Shown here piece after piece: positions 42,296 through 51,140 of a DNA stretch of 64,000 nt; position 1 is the stretch's first letter, and every line of letters begins with the position of its first letter. The position numbers and the translations under genes are program-made. Source of the DNA: Azospirillum sp. TSH64 (lineage in GTDB: Bacteria > Pseudomonadota > Alphaproteobacteria > Azospirillales > Azospirillaceae). The notes under the pieces are model-generated. The model searched no databases. It saw only the letters and a program-made list of their open reading frames with translations, and was not told the DNA's origin. The stretch covers positions 4,483,258 to 4,547,257 of the forward strand of contig NZ_LGQW01000015.1 of assembly GCF_003116035.1 (NCBI RefSeq), in the 5' to 3' direction.

Positions 42296-42392
42296 AAATG
42301 CTTATTTGCCTGATCGATTGGATGCCTTCCTAATCGACACATGGCGGCCTTCAAACATCGCCACGCCGGACACTGCATAATGCACCGTTATG

Positions 42393-42420
42393 GCGGCCAT
42401 ATCCATTTGGGATAGGCCGC
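42393..42420. other. Stem-loop in the leader of the deacylase operon
   Basis: GCGGCC-A-TATCC (42393-42404) pairs with GGATAGGCCGC (42410-42420): 11 bp with one bulged A and a 5-base loop. It lies 80 bp before the deacylase start. It could be a leader attenuator or an RNA-stability element. Confidence 0.4.
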
Positions 42421-42500
42421 AACGCAACAGCTTCGTCTTTTTCCACCCGCCCGTGCATCCGTGCCGCAGCAGCGAAATGGATTCGGGCAAAGGATTTAGA

Positions 42501-43823
42501 ATGACACGAGATACGGCAGACCGTCTCGACCATGTGTTGCCGGACCCCGGCCTGCGCGCCGCGATCCTCGACGCCGCCGACGCGGCGCAGGGCGATTGCG
42601 TGTCGCACCTGTCCGACCTCGTCCGCCAGCCGTCGCTGCTGGGGGACGAGTCCGGGGCGCAGGCGCTGATGGCCGACCGCTTCGCCGCGCTCGGGTTGGA
42701 GGTCGACCGCTTCGACATCGACGAGCAGGCGATTTCCCGCATGCCGGGCTTCTCGCCGCCGGTTCTCCCCGGCGCCTATGCCGGCCGCGAGAATGTCGTC
42801 GGCGTGCACAAGCCGCGCGAATCGAAAGGCCGCTCGCTGATCCTGAACGGCCATATCGACGTGGTGCCGACCGGCCCGGCGGAATTGTGGACCACCCCGC
42901 CCTTCGAGCCGCGGATCGCCGACGGACGGCTTTATGGCCGCGGGGCCGGCGACATGAAGGCCGGCATCGCCGCCTTCACCGCCGCCTTCTCAGCATTGCG
43001 CACGCTGGGCTACCAGCCGGCCGCGCCGGTCTATCTCCAGTCGGTGATCGAGGAGGAATGCACCGGCAACGGCGCTCTCGCCTGCCTGCATCGCGGCTAT
43101 CGCGCCGACGCCGCCGTGATCCCGGAGCCGTTCAACCACTCCATCTCCATCGCCCAGGTCGGCGTGATGTGGGTGCGGCTGGTGCTGACCGGCACGCCGG
43201 CCCATGTGCTGGACACCTCGGCCGGGGTGAACGCCATCGAGGCGGCCTATGCGCTGGCGGCGCATCTGAAGGCGCTGGAGGTGCGGTGGAACGAGCCGTC
43301 CTGCCGCCATCCCGCCTTCTGCGGCCATGCCCATCCCGTCAACATCAATCTCGGCCGGATCAAGGGCGGTGAGTGGCCGTCGTCAGTCCCGACGCGCTGC
43401 GCGCTCGACCTCCGGCTCGGCTTCTTCCCCGGGCAGGAGCCGGAGGCGGTCCGCGCCGAGGTGAACCGGGCGGTGGAGCAGGCGCGCTCCACCGACCCGG
43501 CCCTGTCCGGCGTCGGCATCGAGCTGCAGTGGAACGGCTTCCAGGCCGCCGGCTGCGAGATCGACCCGGCCCACCCGCTGGTGACCATGCTGGCCGACAG
43601 CCATCGCGCCGTGCGCGGCGGCGATCCGGAGCTGGTGGCGCTGACCTGCACGACCGATGCGCGATTCTTCCAGCTCTATGGCGACACACCGGCCACCTGC
43701 TACGGGCCGGAGGCGACGCGCATCCACGGCATCGACGAATCGGTGTCGCTGGACAGCCTGCGCGACGTGACCCGCGTGCTGGCGCTGTTCATCGCCGGCT
43801 GGTGCGGCCTGGAACCTGTTTGA
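42501..43823 (+). CDS. M20 family deacylase (ArgE/DapE type)
   Basis: A 440-residue zinc peptidase/deacylase. Metal and catalytic motifs: LNGHIDVVPTG, GRGAGDMKAG, IEEECTGNG with the catalytic glutamate, and a C-terminal CTTDARFF and HGIDESVSLD with the last metal histidine. The ATG at 42501 follows AAAGGATTTAGA. It removes an acyl group from an amino acid or splits an amide. It is first gene of the 42501-54368 operon. Confidence 0.92.
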   Translation: MTRDTADRLDHVLPDPGLRAAILDAADAAQGDCVSHLSDLVRQPSLLGDESGAQALMADRFAALGLEVDRFDIDEQAISRMPGFSPPVLPGAYAGRENVVGVHKPRESKGRSLILNGHIDVVPTGPAELWTTPPFEPRIADGRLYGRGAGDMKAGIAAFTAAFSALRTLGYQPAAPVYLQSVIEEECTGNGALACLHRGYRADAAVIPEPFNHSISIAQVGVMWVRLVLTGTPAHVLDTSAGVNAIEAAYALAAHLKALEVRWNEPSCRHPAFCGHAHPVNINLGRIKGGEWPSSVPTRCALDLRLGFFPGQEPEAVRAEVNRAVEQARSTDPALSGVGIELQWNGFQAAGCEIDPAHPLVTMLADSHRAVRGGDPELVALTCTTDARFFQLYGDTPATCYGPEATRIHGIDESVSLDSLRDVTRVLALFIAGWCGLEPV

Positions 43824-43849
43824 TCCCTTTGCCTGACGAGACCCGCAAG

Positions 43850-44641
43850 ATGATCGCCAAGACGCTGACCGCAACCGCCGCCCATGCTCCCCGCGCCAGC
43901 GGCACCTATTCCGACGTGGAGTGGAAGGCGCGCACCGATCTGGCCGCCGCCTACAAGCTGTTCGACCGGCTGGGCATGACCGACCTGATCTACACCCACA
44001 TGTCGGCCCGGATTCCGGACACGCCGGACCATTTCCTGATCAACCCCTATGGCCTGATGTTTCACGAGGTGACGCCCGACAACCTCGTGAAGGTCGACAT
44101 CGACGGCAATCTGGTCGACGGGCGCGACGGCGACGAGATCAACCCGGCCGGCTTCACCATCCACAGCGCGGTGCACCACGCCCGCCCGGACGTCGGCGCG
44201 GTCATCCATCTGCACACCGACGCCGGCATGGCGGTCAGCGCCCAGGCCGACGGGCTGCTGCCGATCACCCAGCATTCGCTGCGCTGGTACAACCGCATCG
44301 CCTACCACACCTACGAGGGCATCGCGCTGGATCTGGCGGAGCGGGAACGGCTGGTCGCCGATCTGGGCAACCATCACAGCATGATCCTGCGCAACCATGG
44401 CCTGCTGACCGTCGGCCAGGACGTCGCCGAGGCGGCGGTGCTGATGTACTACCTGGAGCAGGCCTGCAAGCAGCAGATCATGGCGATGGCCGGCGGCCGT
44501 CCACTGATCTACCCGTCGCCGGAGGTCTGCGAGCACACCGCCCAGCAGTATGAGCGTGCCTATCCGCGCGCCGGCGTCCTGGAATGGGATTCGCTGCTGC
44601 GCTGGCTGGACGGCACCACCGGCCCGACCGGGCCGCGCTGA
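43850..44641 (+). CDS. Class II aldolase/adducin family protein
   Basis: A 263-residue zinc aldolase-fold protein. Zinc-binding histidines are in VIHLHTDAGMAV and ILRNHGLLTVG. The ATG at 43850 begins the protein; the open frame upstream overlaps the deacylase. Members of this family split phosphorylated sugars or act as epimerases; many catabolic-operon members, as here, have unknown substrates. It is 26 bp after the deacylase gene and immediately before the transporter. Confidence 0.9.
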   Translation: MIAKTLTATAAHAPRASGTYSDVEWKARTDLAAAYKLFDRLGMTDLIYTHMSARIPDTPDHFLINPYGLMFHEVTPDNLVKVDIDGNLVDGRDGDEINPAGFTIHSAVHHARPDVGAVIHLHTDAGMAVSAQADGLLPITQHSLRWYNRIAYHTYEGIALDLAERERLVADLGNHHSMILRNHGLLTVGQDVAEAAVLMYYLEQACKQQIMAMAGGRPLIYPSPEVCEHTAQQYERAYPRAGVLEWDSLLRWLDGTTGPTGPR

Positions 44642-44723
44642 TCCTCCCGACTTTCCCAAAAGAAGAACGAAGACGACAGGGTCGCATTCGACAACGACAC
44701 CATCTGGAGACGAGGACACCCGC

Positions 44724-46379
44724 ATGACACGACGCCTTTCCGGTATCCCCGCCAGCATCCAGCGCGGCTTCCGCCGCAGCGTCCACCGCGCCGCCGCCGC
44801 CGGCTTGCTGGCCGCCGTCCTCACCATCCCCGGCACCGCGGCGCTGGTCGCCGCCCCGGCCATGGCCCAGGAAACGCCGGTCCGCGGCGGTGTCCTCAAC
44901 TCCATCGTCCAGCCGGAGCCGCCGACCCTGATGCTGGGCCTGAACCAGCAGGGTCCGACCCAGACCGTCGCCGGCAAGATCTATCAGGGCCTGCTGACCT
45001 ACGACCGCAAGCTCAACCCGCTGCCGTCGCTGGCCGAGAGCTGGACCGTGTCGCCGGACGGCCTGACCTACACCTTCAAGCTGTTCCAGAACGTCAAGTG
45101 GCACGACGGCAAGCCGTTCAGCGCCAACGACGTGGTGTTCTCCACCTCCAAGTTCCTGATGGAGGTCCACCCGCGCGCCCGCGCCGCGTTCAGCCGCTGC
45201 GAGTCGATCAAGGCGCTGGACGACCACACCGTCGAGTTCAAGCTGAAGGAGCCGTTCCCGGCCTTCATCCAGGCCTTCGAGGTGTCATCGGCCCCCATCG
45301 TGCCGGCCCACATCTATGAGGGCAGCGATTACCGCACCAACCCGGCCAACACCACCCCCATCGGCACCGGCCCATTCAAGCTGAAGGAATGGGTGAAGGG
45401 CAGCTACATCCAGCTCGTCCGCAACGAAGATTATTACAAGAAGGACCTGCCCTATCTCGACGGCATCACTTTCCGTGTAATCCCGGACGCCGCCAGCCGC
45501 TCGCTGGCGCTGGAAAGCGGGCAGGTGCAGCAGACCCAGTACAGCGACCTGGAGCCCTTCGAGGTTCCGCGCATGAAGACCCTGCCCAACGTGACGCTGA
45601 CCACCGCCGGTTACGAGTTCGTGGCGCCGATGGCGTGGCTGGAGATCAACCACCGCGTCAAGCCGCTGGACGACAAGCGCTTCCGCAAGGCCATCGCCTA
45701 CGCCATCGACCGCAAGTTCATCCGCGACAAGATCTGGTTCGGCCTCGGCCGCGTGCCGACCGGCCCGATCAACTCGGTGGTCAAGTTCTACGACCCCAAG
45801 GTCACGACCTACGAGCCCAACCTCGACAAGGCCAAGGCCCTGCTCGACGAGATGGGGCTGAAGCCCGACGGCAAGGGCGTGCGCGCCACCGTCAAGCTGA
45901 TGCCGATGCCCTATGGCGAGACCTGGACCCGGCTGGGCGAGTATCTGAAGCAGGCGCTGGGCAAGGTCGGCGTTTCCGTGGTCCTGGAAAGCACCGACGC
46001 CGCCGGCTGGGCGCAGCGCGTCGCCAACTGGGATTACGAGATCACCACCAACTTCCTCTACCAGTACGGCGACCCGGCGCTGGGCGTGGCCCGCACCTAC
46101 ATCTCGTCGAACATCCGCAAGGGCGTGCTGTTCACCAACACCATGGGCTATTCCAACCCGAAGGTGGACGAACTGTTCGACCAAGCCTCGCGCGAGAACG
46201 ACCCCGCCAAGCGCCAGGAGCAGTACAGCGAGGTCCAGCGCATCCTGTCCGACGATCTGCCGGTGGTCTGGCTGCTGGAGATGGAATTCCCGACCTTCCT
46301 CGACAAGCGTGTGAAGAACGCCAACACGACGGCCATCGGTGTCAACGACACCTATGAAAGCGTCTGGCTGGCGAAGTGA
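44724..46379 (+). CDS. ABC transporter substrate-binding protein, peptide/nickel (DppA) family
   Basis: A 551-residue family 5 solute-binding protein. A long twin-arginine-like leader (FRRSVHRAAAAGLLAAVL) and AMAQ cleavage site at about residue 50 precede the mature start. Family marks are ESWTVSPDGLTYTFKL, VKWHDGKPFSANDVVFS and GTGPFKL. The ATG at 44724 gives the full leader. It captures a peptide, opine or amide compound for the following permeases and ATPase. Confidence 0.93.
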   Translation: MTRRLSGIPASIQRGFRRSVHRAAAAGLLAAVLTIPGTAALVAAPAMAQETPVRGGVLNSIVQPEPPTLMLGLNQQGPTQTVAGKIYQGLLTYDRKLNPLPSLAESWTVSPDGLTYTFKLFQNVKWHDGKPFSANDVVFSTSKFLMEVHPRARAAFSRCESIKALDDHTVEFKLKEPFPAFIQAFEVSSAPIVPAHIYEGSDYRTNPANTTPIGTGPFKLKEWVKGSYIQLVRNEDYYKKDLPYLDGITFRVIPDAASRSLALESGQVQQTQYSDLEPFEVPRMKTLPNVTLTTAGYEFVAPMAWLEINHRVKPLDDKRFRKAIAYAIDRKFIRDKIWFGLGRVPTGPINSVVKFYDPKVTTYEPNLDKAKALLDEMGLKPDGKGVRATVKLMPMPYGETWTRLGEYLKQALGKVGVSVVLESTDAAGWAQRVANWDYEITTNFLYQYGDPALGVARTYISSNIRKGVLFTNTMGYSNPKVDELFDQASRENDPAKRQEQYSEVQRILSDDLPVVWLLEMEFPTFLDKRVKNANTTAIGVNDTYESVWLAK

Positions 46380-46393
46380 GTTGATTTCCCCCG

Positions 46394-46426
46394 CTATCCC
46401 CTCTCCCCCCTGGGGAGGGGGGATAG
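46394..46426. repeat. C/G-rich hairpin, copy between binding protein and permease
   Basis: CTATCCCCTCTCCCC (46394-46408) pairs with 46412-46426 over 15 positions including one G-U pair, with a 3-base loop. It begins 15 bp after the binding-protein stop in an operon, the same position as the hairpin at 16736-16758. Confidence 0.65.
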
Positions 46427-46488
46427 GGTGAGGGGGACGCGCTGCAAGCCCTCCCCGAGAATCCACGCTATGCCTCCCCCTCACCCCG

Positions 46489-46513
46489 CCCCTCTCCCCG
46501 GGGGGGAGAGGGG
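46489..46513. repeat. C/G-rich hairpin, second copy in the same gap
   Basis: CCCCTCTCCCC (46489-46499) pairs perfectly with GGGGAGAGGGG (46503-46513) around 3 bases. The segment between the two hairpins also has complementary GGGTGAGGGGGA (about 46426) and TCCCCCTCACCC (about 46476), so the whole 199-bp gap can fold as one long structure. Confidence 0.6.
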
Positions 46514-46578
46514 GAATCTTCGTCGGCGTATGAGCGGGAGAGAGGCCAGAGCGCGGCAATTGAAATAGGACCACGCCC

Positions 46579-47559
46579 ATGCTGGGATTCGCCCAACTCT
46601 TCGCGAGCCGCCTCGTCAAGGCCGCCGCGATCCTGATCGCCATCGTGGTGATGAACTTCTTTCTCGTCCATGCCGCCCCCGGCGACCCGGCCATGGTGAT
46701 GGCGGGCGAGGCGGGAGCCGCCGACGAAAAGTTCGTGACGCAGCTGCGCGAGCAGTTCGGGCTCGACCGGCCGATCTACGAACAGCTCGGCACCTATATC
46801 GGCAAGGTCGTGCAGGGCGATCTCGGCTTCTCCTACCGCCAGCAGCGGCCCGTCTGGGACATCCTGGCGGAACGGCTGCCGGCCACCCTGGTTCTGACGC
46901 TGACCGCCTTCATCCTGGCGCTCGCCGCCGGCGTGGCGCTCGGCACGCTGGCGGCGGTCACCGTCGGCACCTGGGCCGACAGCGCCATCACCGTCATCGC
47001 ACTCCTCGCCTACGCCACGCCGATCTACTGGATCGGGCTGATGCTGAGCCTCCTGTTCTCCATCCAGCTCGGCTGGCTGCCGGCCTTCGGCTACGAGACC
47101 ATCGGCGCCGGCTATACCGGATTGGCGCATGTGGCGGACGTGGCGGTCCACCTGATCCTGCCGGTCATCACGCTGGCGCTGTTCTACATGGCGGGCTATG
47201 CGCGCCTGACCCGCGCCTCGATGCTGGAGGTGCGCAGCCTCGATTTCGTCAAGACGGCGAAGGCCAAGGGACTGACGCAGGGCCGCATCGTCACCCGCCA
47301 CGTCCTGCGCAACGCCATCCTGCCGGTCATCACCGTCGCCGGCATCCAGGCCGGCCAGCTGGTCGGCGGCTCCATCCTGATCGAGACGGTGTTCGCCTGG
47401 CCCGGCATCGGCCGGCTGGCCTTCGAGGCGGTGCTTCAGCGCGACTATCAGGTGCTGCTGGGCATCTTCCTGGTCACGTCGATCATGGTGATCCTCTTCA
47501 ACATCCTGACCGACATCCTCTACGGCCTCGTCGATCCGCGCATCCAGGTGTCGCAATGA
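46579..47559 (+). CDS. ABC transporter permease, DppB family
   Basis: A 326-residue inner-membrane permease with six hydrophobic segments. ARLTRASMLEVRSLDFVKTAKAKGLTQ (named by its ends ARLTR and KAKG) is the EAA coupling loop, and HAAPGDPAMVM in the N-terminal periplasmic part is typical of DppB. It overlaps the next permease by 4 bp and lies after a hairpin-filled gap. Confidence 0.94.
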   Translation: MLGFAQLFASRLVKAAAILIAIVVMNFFLVHAAPGDPAMVMAGEAGAADEKFVTQLREQFGLDRPIYEQLGTYIGKVVQGDLGFSYRQQRPVWDILAERLPATLVLTLTAFILALAAGVALGTLAAVTVGTWADSAITVIALLAYATPIYWIGLMLSLLFSIQLGWLPAFGYETIGAGYTGLAHVADVAVHLILPVITLALFYMAGYARLTRASMLEVRSLDFVKTAKAKGLTQGRIVTRHVLRNAILPVITVAGIQAGQLVGGSILIETVFAWPGIGRLAFEAVLQRDYQVLLGIFLVTSIMVILFNILTDILYGLVDPRIQVSQ

Positions 47560-48398
47560 TGAATTCCGATTTCTGGCGGGCCTTCGCCCGCAACAAGGGT
47601 GCTGTCCTGGGGCTGGCGATCCTGATCGCCATCGTGGTTCTGGCCGCCTTCGCCTCGGTCTTCTTCCCCGGCGACCCGTGGGAGATGGCGACGGCGCCCT
47701 TCCAGCCGCCGCTGTCGGAGGATGCGCTGCTGGGCTCCGACATGCTGGGCCGCGACATCGCATCCGGCATCGCCCACGGGGCGCGGGTTTCGCTGCTGAT
47801 CGGCCTGACCTCCACGGCGGCGGCGCTCGCCATCGGCGTCACGCTGGGGGCGCTGGCCGGCTTCCATGGCGGCAAGGTGGACGACGCCATCATGCGCTTC
47901 ACCGAGCTGTTCCAGACCATTCCGAACTTCGTTCTGGCCGTGGTGCTGGTCGCCATCTTCACCCCCAGCCTGACCACCATCGTGCTCGCCATCGCCATCG
48001 TCAGCTGGCCGCCGCTGGCCCGTCTGGCCCGCGCCGAATTCCTCAGCCTGCGCTCGCGCGAATTCGTCCAAGCCGCCATCACCACCGGCCAGAGCAACAG
48101 CACCATCATCCTGCGCCAGATCCTGCCGAACAGCCTGTCGCCGATCATCGTGTCGGCCTCGCTGATGGTGGCGACCGCCATCCTGCTGGAAAGCTCGCTG
48201 AGCTTCCTCGGCCTCGGCGATCCCAACGCGATGAGCTGGGGCTACATGATCGGCGCCGCTCGCACGGTGATCCGGCAGGCCTGGTGGATGAGCGTCTTCC
48301 CCGGCCTCGCCATCGTGCTGACCGTGCTGGCGCTGAACCTCGTCGGCGAGGGGCTGAACGACGCCCTGAACCCGAAGCTCGCCCGGTCGCGGGGGTGA
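47556..48398 (+). CDS. ABC transporter permease, DppC family
   Basis: A 280-residue permease with the DppC marks LLGSDMLGRDIASGIAHGARVSLLIG (named by its ends) and the EAA loop SREFVQAAITTGQSN. The first ATG at 47556 overlaps the DppB-like stop. It pairs with the DppB-like protein to form the channel and is followed by the fused ATPase gene. Confidence 0.94.
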   Translation: MMNSDFWRAFARNKGAVLGLAILIAIVVLAAFASVFFPGDPWEMATAPFQPPLSEDALLGSDMLGRDIASGIAHGARVSLLIGLTSTAAALAIGVTLGALAGFHGGKVDDAIMRFTELFQTIPNFVLAVVLVAIFTPSLTTIVLAIAIVSWPPLARLARAEFLSLRSREFVQAAITTGQSNSTIILRQILPNSLSPIIVSASLMVATAILLESSLSFLGLGDPNAMSWGYMIGAARTVIRQAWWMSVFPGLAIVLTVLALNLVGEGLNDALNPKLARSRG

Positions 48399-48402
48399 TC
48401 CG

Positions 48403-50094
48403 ATGAGCCAGTTCAACGTTATGCGCACCCCGCCGGAGACCGCCGCCATGAACACCCCCCTGTTGGATGTGCGCGGGCTCAGCATCGCGCTGCCGCCGGG
48501 CGCCGACCGCCCGCTGGCGGTGGACAACCTGACCTTCACCCTGAATCCCGACGAGATCCTCTGCGTGGTCGGCGAGTCCGGCTCCGGTAAGTCGATGACC
48601 GCGCACGCCATGATGGGGCTGCTGCCGGCTCCCCATGTCCGGGTATCCGGCGGCAGCCTGCTGTTCAAGGGCAAGGACGTGCTGGCCATGCCGGAGGCGG
48701 AGCAGCGCAGCCTTCGCGGCGGCCGCATCGCCATGGTGTTCCAGGAGCCGATGACGGCGCTGAACCCGCTGATGCGAGTCGGCCGCCAGATCGGCGAGAG
48801 CTTGCGCGAGCACACCGCCCTGCCCGCCCCCGCCCGCCGCGCCCGCGTGGTCGAACTGCTGGACCAGGTCGGGCTGCCCAACCCGGCCGAACTGGCCGAA
48901 GCCTATCCTTTCCGCCTGTCGGGCGGCCAGCGCCAGCGCGTGATGATCGCCATGGCGCTGGCCTGCCAGCCCGACATCCTGATCGCCGACGAGCCGACCA
49001 CCGCCCTGGACGTCACCACCCAGAAGCAGATCCTCGACCTGATCCGCTCGATCCAGGCCGAACGCCACATGGGCATGATGTTCATCACCCATGATTTCGG
49101 CGTGGTGGCGGAGATCGCGCACCGGGTGGCGGTGATGCGCCACGGCAAGCTGGTCGAATATGGCGCGGCATCGGACGTGCTGAACCGGCCGCAGCACCCC
49201 TACACCCGGCAGCTGATCGCTTCGGTCCCGCACTACATCGAGCATCGCGACGACCATGCCAAGACGGGCGCACCGCTGCTGGTCGCCGACAAGGTGCGCA
49301 AGGTGTTCAACGTCGGCGGCGGGCTGTTCAAGAAGTCCAAGCAGGTGGTGGCCGGCGACGACCTGTCGCTGACCATCCACCCCGGCGAGACCGTCGGTCT
49401 GGTCGGCGAATCCGGGTCGGGCAAATCGACGCTCGGCCGCTCCATCGTCGGGCTGATCAAGCCGGATTCGGGGCGCATCCTGTTCGAGGGCACCGACCTG
49501 CTGGCGCTCGACCGCAAGGGCTTCCGGCCCTACCGCCGGGCGGTGCAGATGGTGTTCCAGGACCCCTACGCCTCGCTGAACCCGCGCCACCGCGTCGGCG
49601 ACATCGTGGCGCAAGGCCCGGTGGCCTTCGGCGAGGACCGCGGCAAGGCACTGGCCCGCGCACGGGAACTGCTGGCGATGGTTGGGCTAGACGGTTCGGC
49701 CGCCGACCGCTTCCCGCACGAGTTCTCCGGCGGCCAGCGCCAGCGCATCGGCATCGCCCGCGCGCTCGCCATGGAGCCGAAGCTGCTGGTGGCGGACGAG
49801 CCGGTGTCGGCGCTCGACGTGTCGGTGCAGGGGCAGGTGCTGGACCTGCTGGACGACATCCGCAGGCGGCTGAATCTCGCCATGCTCTTCATCACCCACG
49901 ATCTGCGGGTGGCGGCCCAGGTCTGCGACACCATCGCGGTGATGCGCCGCGGCAAGATCGTGGAGATGGGCACTGCGCGGGAGGTCTTCACCCATCCGCG
50001 CGACGCCTACACACGCAGCCTGCTCGACGCCATTCCCGGCAAGGCCTGGCACATCCCGGACGACCTGCAAAACGTCCCGGCAGGAGCGCACTGA
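48403..50094 (+). CDS. ABC transporter ATP-binding protein, fused DppD-DppF type
   Basis: A 563-residue protein with two complete ATPase domains. First: GESGSGKSMTAH, SGGQRQRVMIAMAL, LIADEPTTALDV. Second: GESGSGKSTLGR, SGGQRQRIGIARAL, LVADEPVSALDV. Usually these are separate DppD and DppF subunits, so a single protein supplies both. The ATG at 48403 or 48448 could start it; the former is nearest to the DppC-like stop. Confidence 0.94.
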   Translation: MSQFNVMRTPPETAAMNTPLLDVRGLSIALPPGADRPLAVDNLTFTLNPDEILCVVGESGSGKSMTAHAMMGLLPAPHVRVSGGSLLFKGKDVLAMPEAEQRSLRGGRIAMVFQEPMTALNPLMRVGRQIGESLREHTALPAPARRARVVELLDQVGLPNPAELAEAYPFRLSGGQRQRVMIAMALACQPDILIADEPTTALDVTTQKQILDLIRSIQAERHMGMMFITHDFGVVAEIAHRVAVMRHGKLVEYGAASDVLNRPQHPYTRQLIASVPHYIEHRDDHAKTGAPLLVADKVRKVFNVGGGLFKKSKQVVAGDDLSLTIHPGETVGLVGESGSGKSTLGRSIVGLIKPDSGRILFEGTDLLALDRKGFRPYRRAVQMVFQDPYASLNPRHRVGDIVAQGPVAFGEDRGKALARARELLAMVGLDGSAADRFPHEFSGGQRQRIGIARALAMEPKLLVADEPVSALDVSVQGQVLDLLDDIRRRLNLAMLFITHDLRVAAQVCDTIAVMRRGKIVEMGTAREVFTHPRDAYTRSLLDAIPGKAWHIPDDLQNVPAGAH

Positions 50095-51087
50095 ATGAAG
50101 GTCGCCATCATCGGGGCCGGCGCCGTCGGCGGTCTGCTGGCCGCCCGGCTGGGCGCCACCGACGCCGAGGTAACGCTGGTCGCCCGGCCGAACGCCGCAT
50201 CCGCCATCCGCCGCAACGGCCTGACCATGGTGACGCCGCTGAACCGCGTCGCCCGGCTAAGCCCGCGCGTCACCGACGACAGCCTGTCGCTGGGACCGCA
50301 GGATCTGGTGTTCCTCTGCGTCAAGGCCCATGCGCTGCGCGGCACCATCGACACGCTGACGCCGCTGCTGGGGCCGGAGACCGCAATCGTGCCGATGGTC
50401 AACGGCATCCCCTGGTGGTATCCGCACCGCCAGCCGGAGCCGCTGGCCGACCGGCCGCTCGCCAGCGTCGATCCCGACGGGCTGCTGTGGCGCACCATCG
50501 ACCCCGACCGGGTGGTGGGGGCGACCAGCTTCGTCGCGGTGGAGGGCGACGGTCCCTGCCGCATCCGCCATGTCAGCGACCAGCGCTTCGTGTTCGGCGA
50601 TGCCGGCGGCGATCTTGGGGGCCGCGACAATCCGGCGGTCGACCGCATCGTGACGCTGTTCGGGCAGGCGGGATTCCAGCCGGCGAAGACCGCCGACATC
50701 CGGCAGGCGATCTGGGTGAAGCTGTGGGGAAACCTCGCCTTCAATCCCTTGAGCGTGCTGACCGGATCGACGCTGGGCCGGCTGTGCAACGACCCCGGCA
50801 CGCGGGAAACCGGCCGCGCCATGATGCTGGAGGCCAAGGCGGTGGCGGAAAAGCTGGGCGTGGTCTTCACCACAAGCGTGGACGAACGCATCGCCATGGC
50901 CGCCGGCGTCGGCGACTTCAAGACCTCGATGCTGCAGGACTATGAGGCCGGCAGGCGCCTGGAGCTGGATGCGATCCTGGGATCGGCGATCGAGCTGGCG
51001 GAGCGGTGCGGCGTGGACGTGCCGATGCTGCGTGCCGTGCTGGCGATGGTCGACCTCCGGGCACGGGAAAGGCGCGAAGCGGCCTGA
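50095..51087 (+). CDS. 2-dehydropantoate 2-reductase family protein
   Basis: A 330-residue ketopantoate reductase-fold protein. The N-terminal GAGAVGGLLAARLG binds NADPH; the family KAHALRGT strand, VNGIPWW in the middle and KLWGNLAFNPLSVLTG with the catalytic lysine follow. It begins directly after the ATPase stop. In an operon of amide metabolism it more likely reduces a pathway 2-oxo acid than ketopantoate for CoA synthesis. Confidence 0.9.
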   Translation: MKVAIIGAGAVGGLLAARLGATDAEVTLVARPNAASAIRRNGLTMVTPLNRVARLSPRVTDDSLSLGPQDLVFLCVKAHALRGTIDTLTPLLGPETAIVPMVNGIPWWYPHRQPEPLADRPLASVDPDGLLWRTIDPDRVVGATSFVAVEGDGPCRIRHVSDQRFVFGDAGGDLGGRDNPAVDRIVTLFGQAGFQPAKTADIRQAIWVKLWGNLAFNPLSVLTGSTLGRLCNDPGTRETGRAMMLEAKAVAEKLGVVFTTSVDERIAMAAGVGDFKTSMLQDYEAGRRLELDAILGSAIELAERCGVDVPMLRAVLAMVDLRARERREAA

Positions 51088-51140
51088 CCGCTCTCCCCGC
51101 TCCCCCCTGCCTTCAACGAAAAATTCTGCGTGGAGTTTCC

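Larger units (their letters stand above)
42178..42500. other. 323-bp divergent control region between lysR and the deacylase operon
   Basis: No supported coding frame. An AT-richer stretch around 42265-42310 contains the inverted repeat TTCAT-N7-ATGAA (42279-42295), and GTTG-N4-CAAC at 42251-42262. A bulged hairpin (42393-42420) lies in what would be the leader of the deacylase operon. The AAAGGA ribosome site ends the region. Confidence 0.5.
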
